From positions 1 through 24,399 of the forward strand of contig CAYYFC010000022.1 in the NCBI GenBank assembly GCA_964471215.1: a DNA stretch of 24,399 nt. The letters run 5' to 3'. The notes beneath the pieces were generated by a model that did no database searches, was not told where the DNA came from, and worked only from the letters and a program-made list of their open reading frames with translations. The position numbers and the translations under genes are program-made. Origin of the DNA: Archaeoglobus_B sp964471215 (GTDB lineage Archaea; Halobacteriota; Archaeoglobi; Archaeoglobales; Archaeoglobaceae). This document shows, one piece after another, positions 21,852 through 24,399 of this stretch (positions within the stretch are counted from its first letter, which is position 1; each line of letters starts with the position of its first letter).

Positions 21852-22143
21852 GAAAAGCCATCTTATGTTATAAATGCGGCATTGTATGTTTCTGCCTTCC
21901 ATATTTATAATCGATTTTAAAAACTGTTGGGTTTTCTCAAGTTTAAAGCGTTGTTATGCTGTTTAAACATACATAATATCATTTTCCGCAAAAGTACTCC
22001 GATGAACTCCTGTCTTATAATTCTGTGTGAACAAGAGAATACTCAACGGTGTCATTTAAGTCACCTGAGGAGAGAATTTGTTGAAATCCTTCAGCGATTT
22101 TGCATATCAGACAGTTTGAAAAAAATCCCGGCACTCTTGAAAA
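21852..22143. other. Non-coding stretch of about 290 bases
   Basis: AT-rich, with TATA-like ATATTTATAA and ATTTTAAAAA near 21901-21920, but no convincing gene. A GATGA (22001) and a CTGA (22065) flanked by CTCC and GGAG look superficially like the ends of a C/D sRNA, but the inner boxes and spacing are missing. Confidence 0.5.
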
Positions 22144-22144
22144 G

Positions 22145-22154
22145 GCTTATATCC
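22145..22154 (+). promoter_or_regulatory. TATA box of the SpoIIM-like gene
   Basis: GCTTATATCC is centred 25 bases before ATG 22175, favouring this start over in-frame starts further upstream and implying a leaderless mRNA. Confidence 0.5.
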
Positions 22155-22174
22155 CCAATTCCATACATGTTCTA

Positions 22175-22729
22175 ATGAACTCAAAGTACGTGGCGCTGAT
22201 AACCGCGATATTCTTCATATCCTGCTATACCGGATACATATGGGCAGAGGAGAATTATGAAGTGGCAAGAGACTACTTCGAGAAATTCTTTTCAGAACTG
22301 AGCTTTATAAGAGATCTACCATCATATGCGATATTTGCGATAATATTTCTGAACAATTCCGTCAAGGCTTTTCTTGCAATGATATCAGGTTTTCTCTTTG
22401 GAATAATACCCATTCTCTTCATATTCATAAACGGATATGTGATAGGTATGATAGTTTACGTGAAGGGTGTTGAGCTTGGATTTGATAGAACCCTTATAAT
22501 GCTAATCCCGCACGGTATAACAGAGATTTCAGCCATAATAATAGCATGCAGCTACGGTGTATGGCTGGGAATTTCCCTTTACGACAGGATAAGGGGTGGA
22601 GAAGTTGATCTGGGATTATGCCTTAGAAAAGCTGTGAGAACTTATATAAAAGTTGTGATACCACTTCTGCTGATATCTGCATTTATAGAAACGTACATAA
22701 CTCCCCTTATATCCGCCCTTCTAATTTAA
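22175..22729 (+). CDS. SpoIIM/DUF95-family membrane protein
   Basis: A 184-residue membrane protein with about five helices. Family marks are FLNNSVKAFLAMISGFLFG (near 64-82), with the conserved N-N before the helix, and MLIPHGITEISAIIIA (near 110-125), where LPHG-x-x-E is the usual signature. Bacterial SpoIIM acts with SpoIID/SpoIIP in engulfment during sporulation; archaeal homologues have no known function. ATG at 22175 is chosen because of the TATA box 25 bases upstream. The last 23 bases overlap the end of the converging tubulin-like gene. Confidence 0.85.
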   Translation: MNSKYVALITAIFFISCYTGYIWAEENYEVARDYFEKFFSELSFIRDLPSYAIFAIIFLNNSVKAFLAMISGFLFGIIPILFIFINGYVIGMIVYVKGVELGFDRTLIMLIPHGITEISAIIIACSYGVWLGISLYDRIRGGEVDLGLCLRKAVRTYIKVVIPLLLISAFIETYITPLISALLI

Positions 22730-23636
22730 ATCTCGTTATACCCGAAAATAGAATGACTACGCTTATAAAAGATGCCTTAGGTATTGGATAATCTCCGTAT
22801 CTTACGATTATCCCGTCGTTTACGCTTTCAACGATTTCTATACAAGAGAATATACCGTCCATCGTTATCTCGTTGGGATCTCCTGCAAATATTATGAGAG
22901 CGCTCTTAGCAGTTTCTATATCTCCGCCAACGCTCAGATTTCTCATGGCCTCCTTAACCATCTCAACCATCCTGTGAGTTCTTATAGCCAGAAGTTCGCT
23001 GCTCTTCCTTATAAAAAACCTGAACAGCGGAAGATTTCTCCTTGAATATCCGAACACGGAAAAACCATTTCCTATTAGTGTGTTAAAGATGTCAGACGTG
23101 TCAACTACGACCTCTCCTATGAGTCTCCTCTTCAAATCGATTTCCCCGACTCTGGCGAGTATGTTAAGGGTGTCAACTATCTGATTAACGTTGTGCCTGC
23201 TAAGCAAAAGGACATCTGAGCTTTCCTTCAGCATTCTGATCCTCCTCTTTAAAATACCCGATCCTATCTCTTCGAATGGCGGTACTATTCCCAGTATCAT
23301 AACGGGGCCATCCGTTATCTCCTTAAGCTCCTTCCCGAATTCCACTGCAGTCGAAACACCGAAGTTATCGTCAAGAGAAGTTATTAGCATTGATCCCTCG
23401 ATTATCTCGTGTCTGCTAAGTATTTCGTTCAGAATTCCCCTTATATCCATCCTCTTCCTAGGAATCATGTAAAACTTGTTATCGCTATCTATCTTTGTCT
23501 TCTTAAGACTTTCAAGGCTATCCAGTACTGCATAGCATCTGAAAAGTGGTATCTTGTTTACCTTGACACCCTTCCTGTAAAGAGCTGTTATTATCTCGCT
23601 ACCACCTGCACCAAAGCCTATCGTCAGAAGTTTCAT
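22707..23636 (-). CDS. Tubulin/FtsZ-superfamily protein with degenerate nucleotide site
   Basis: A 309-residue protein that follows the FtsZ/tubulin layout: T1 loop GFGAGGSEI (7-15), T3-like AVLDSLESL (36-44), a T4 position reading TSLDDNFGVSTA (86-97), T6-like LLSRHN (145-150), T7-like VVVDTSDIF (176-184) and a C-terminal domain (AKSALIIFAGDPNEITMDG, about 242-262). The T4 signature GGGTGTG of true FtsZ and tubulin is absent, while the acidic T7 pair corresponding to the N-x-D-F-x-D catalytic loop is kept apart from the Asn. It may have lost GTPase activity or use a different ligand. It is a non-canonical FtsZ-like or CetZ-like protein; the exact subfamily is not decided. A GGGGTGG Shine-Dalgarno lies before the ATG, right after the stop of the upstream small gene. 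Confidence 0.7.
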   Translation of the reverse strand: MKLLTIGFGAGGSEIITALYRKGVKVNKIPLFRCYAVLDSLESLKKTKIDSDNKFYMIPRKRMDIRGILNEILSRHEIIEGSMLITSLDDNFGVSTAVEFGKELKEITDGPVMILGIVPPFEEIGSGILKRRIRMLKESSDVLLLSRHNVNQIVDTLNILARVGEIDLKRRLIGEVVVDTSDIFNTLIGNGFSVFGYSRRNLPLFRFFIRKSSELLAIRTHRMVEMVKEAMRNLSVGGDIETAKSALIIFAGDPNEITMDGIFSCIEIVESVNDGIIVRYGDYPIPKASFISVVILFSGITRFKLEGRI

Positions 23637-23647
23637 AACACCACCCC

Positions 23648-23947
23648 TTAAAGTCCCTGTTCATGGAATGTTGTTCGAAAAACAATTCTTTTTACACCTA
23701 GGACATTTTCGCAAATTCCCGTCCAGAGACATTCGGAAATGCTAATTCCGTTCATAATCCAGACGATATAATCCTGAGCTTTTTTGCTCAAAAATCTCGA
23801 TTCCATCCACTCATGCAATAAATAGGTATTGGAACCGATATCGATCCGATGAGCAGGATGTTTTCCAAGCCATATATTATTTCCGTAAATTCGCTTTTTC
23901 TTACAGCACTCCGGTTTAAATTGTTCGAGTTTTAGCATAGGTCTCAT
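23648..23947 (-). CDS. Unknown 99-residue protein upstream of the tubulin-like gene
   Basis: I do not recognise this protein. It has a paired cysteine near the start (CCKKK), a central IDIGSNTYLLHEWMESRFL, two further cysteines near 75-82 and a basic C terminus; there is no membrane helix. The TAA stop is 11 bases before the tubulin-like ATG, and the Shine-Dalgarno of that gene follows the stop at once, so the two probably form one unit. A TATA-like AGATTTAAAAAAG at 23971-23983 sits about 30 bases before ATG 23947, which I take as the start; in-frame ATG 24001 lies upstream of that box. It might be a regulator or partner of the tubulin-like protein, but that is only positional. Confidence 0.5.
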   Translation of the reverse strand: MRPMLKLEQFKPECCKKKRIYGNNIWLGKHPAHRIDIGSNTYLLHEWMESRFLSKKAQDYIVWIMNGISISECLWTGICENVLGVKRIVFRTTFHEQGL

Positions 23948-23970
23948 ATCATAGCATATTAATCGAAAGG

Positions 23971-23983
23971 CTTTTTTAAATCT
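23971..23983 (-). promoter_or_regulatory. TATA box of the unknown/tubulin-like unit
   Basis: On the minus strand AGATTTAAAAAAG is centred about 30 bases before ATG 23947. It is the only TATA-like box nearby and appears to serve both genes. Confidence 0.4.
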
Positions 23984-24331
23984 ATTGGTGTCCGTTAGCA
24001 TTCGATTCCGGGAGATGGAGTTAGATTAGCCTAAATCTGATTTTGAATAAAATTGGATCACATTGGAAAGATTTACCATTAGCCTTAAGCTTCATATCTA
24101 TTTTATGAACGATTATCTGGAAGTATTCAGAATTTTATAAACATATCGATTGTGTTTTTGATATGTCAAGACTCTTTCGATTCAATTTCCATATGTCCGG
24201 GTTTTAATTACGGTTGAGATTTCAATCGATTGACGTCATCCAGAAATCTCTTTAAAAATTCACTTCACAATACCGATGCAAATTTACAGAACATCTTGGA
24301 CAGATTCTTTAAAATCCAAAGGATTTCTCTC
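23984..24331. other. Gene-poor stretch of about 350 bases
   Basis: AT-rich, with scattered TATA-like motifs, some CGAT-containing short words (ATCGATTG recurs near 24146 and 24224) and no open frame longer than a few dozen codons on either strand. No RNA gene, repeat array or transposon end was recognised. Confidence 0.5.
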
Positions 24332-24337
24332 ATGAGT

Positions 24338-24399
24338 ATGAGCGGAGGTGTCGAGCAGTCACTAAAATCTTACCAAAACTTAACAGATTCTACCATATT
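24338..24399 (+). CDS. Possible partial gene running off the right edge
   Basis: The frame MSGGVEQSLKSYQNLTDSTI is open to the window end, 20 codons. ATG 24338 is 27 bases from the centre of a TATA-like CTTTAAAAT (24307-24315), matching the leaderless spacing of other genes here; ATG 24332 is the alternative. No domain is recognisable. Confidence 0.35.
   Translation, partial: MSGGVEQSLKSYQNLTDSTI

Noticed and set aside
21997..22072. Possible second C/D box sRNA (GATGA and CTGA flanked by CTCC/GGAG)
   Set aside because: The distance between boxes is about 60 bases, but no C' or D' boxes occur at the 12-base spacing required in archaea; the four-base stem may be chance.
21927..22175. 82-codon plus-strand frame
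   Set aside because: Composition is irregular, no promoter fits its start, it has no recognisable motif and it overlaps the promoter and first codon of the SpoIIM-like gene.

Overview
The window looks like a hyperthermophilic archaeon of the Archaeoglobales (Archaeoglobus/Ferroglobus/Geoglobus type). The evidence is an archaeal L1-P0-P1 stalk operon, eL42 and eS27, archaeal primase PriS next to a GINS subunit, ADP-forming acetyl-CoA synthetase, the branched-polyamine enzyme BpsA, an archaeal-type UbiD decarboxylase, a euryarchaeal tubulin/FtsZ-like protein, TATA boxes about 25-28 nt before many start codons, and few long gaps. The genus is inference; no rRNA lies in the window.

Layout. 1-1400: an IS200/IS605-like right-end relic abuts a TauE/SafE exporter gene, followed by a PRC-barrel protein. 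1513-3498: the L1, P0 and P1 genes. 3500-3558: a canonical C/D box sRNA on the minus strand. 3571-5565: a large DUF2298 ('YYY') membrane protein. 5768-8999: aspartate-semialdehyde dehydrogenase facing a minus-strand set DUF2148, CbiX-type chelatase, serine hydroxymethyltransferase. 9034-9885: a UbiA-type prenyltransferase, with a structured, probably TnpB-derived relic directly upstream. 10254-11536: a small one-helix membrane ORF and BpsA. 11726-13792: a replication/translation cluster (priS, gins, eL42, eS27). 13871-16940: fused ADP-forming acyl-CoA synthetase with a P-loop/DRTGG protein. 17092-21695: GNAT, UbiD-family decarboxylase, ADP-ribosylglycohydrolase family protein, EPSP synthase and LysE-type transporter. 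21723-21851: a 129-bp palindromic element with 41-bp perfect inverted repeats. 22175-23947: a SpoIIM/DUF95 membrane protein facing a divergent tubulin/FtsZ-like protein that has a small unknown gene upstream. The last 400 bases are gene-poor and end in a possible partial gene.

Most genes are core metabolism or information processing: amino acids (asd, glyA, aroA), isoprenoid/lipid supply (UbiD, UbiA), acetyl-CoA to ATP conversion (acd), polyamines (bpsA), tetrapyrrole (cbiX), replication and translation. The least ordinary material is non-coding or little described: the C/D sRNA, the 41-bp inverted-repeat element, two IS605-like relics, a palindromic TATA box shared by two leaderless genes, and the tubulin-like protein that has lost the GTPase glycine signature. 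No CRISPR array, tRNA or rRNA gene was seen.
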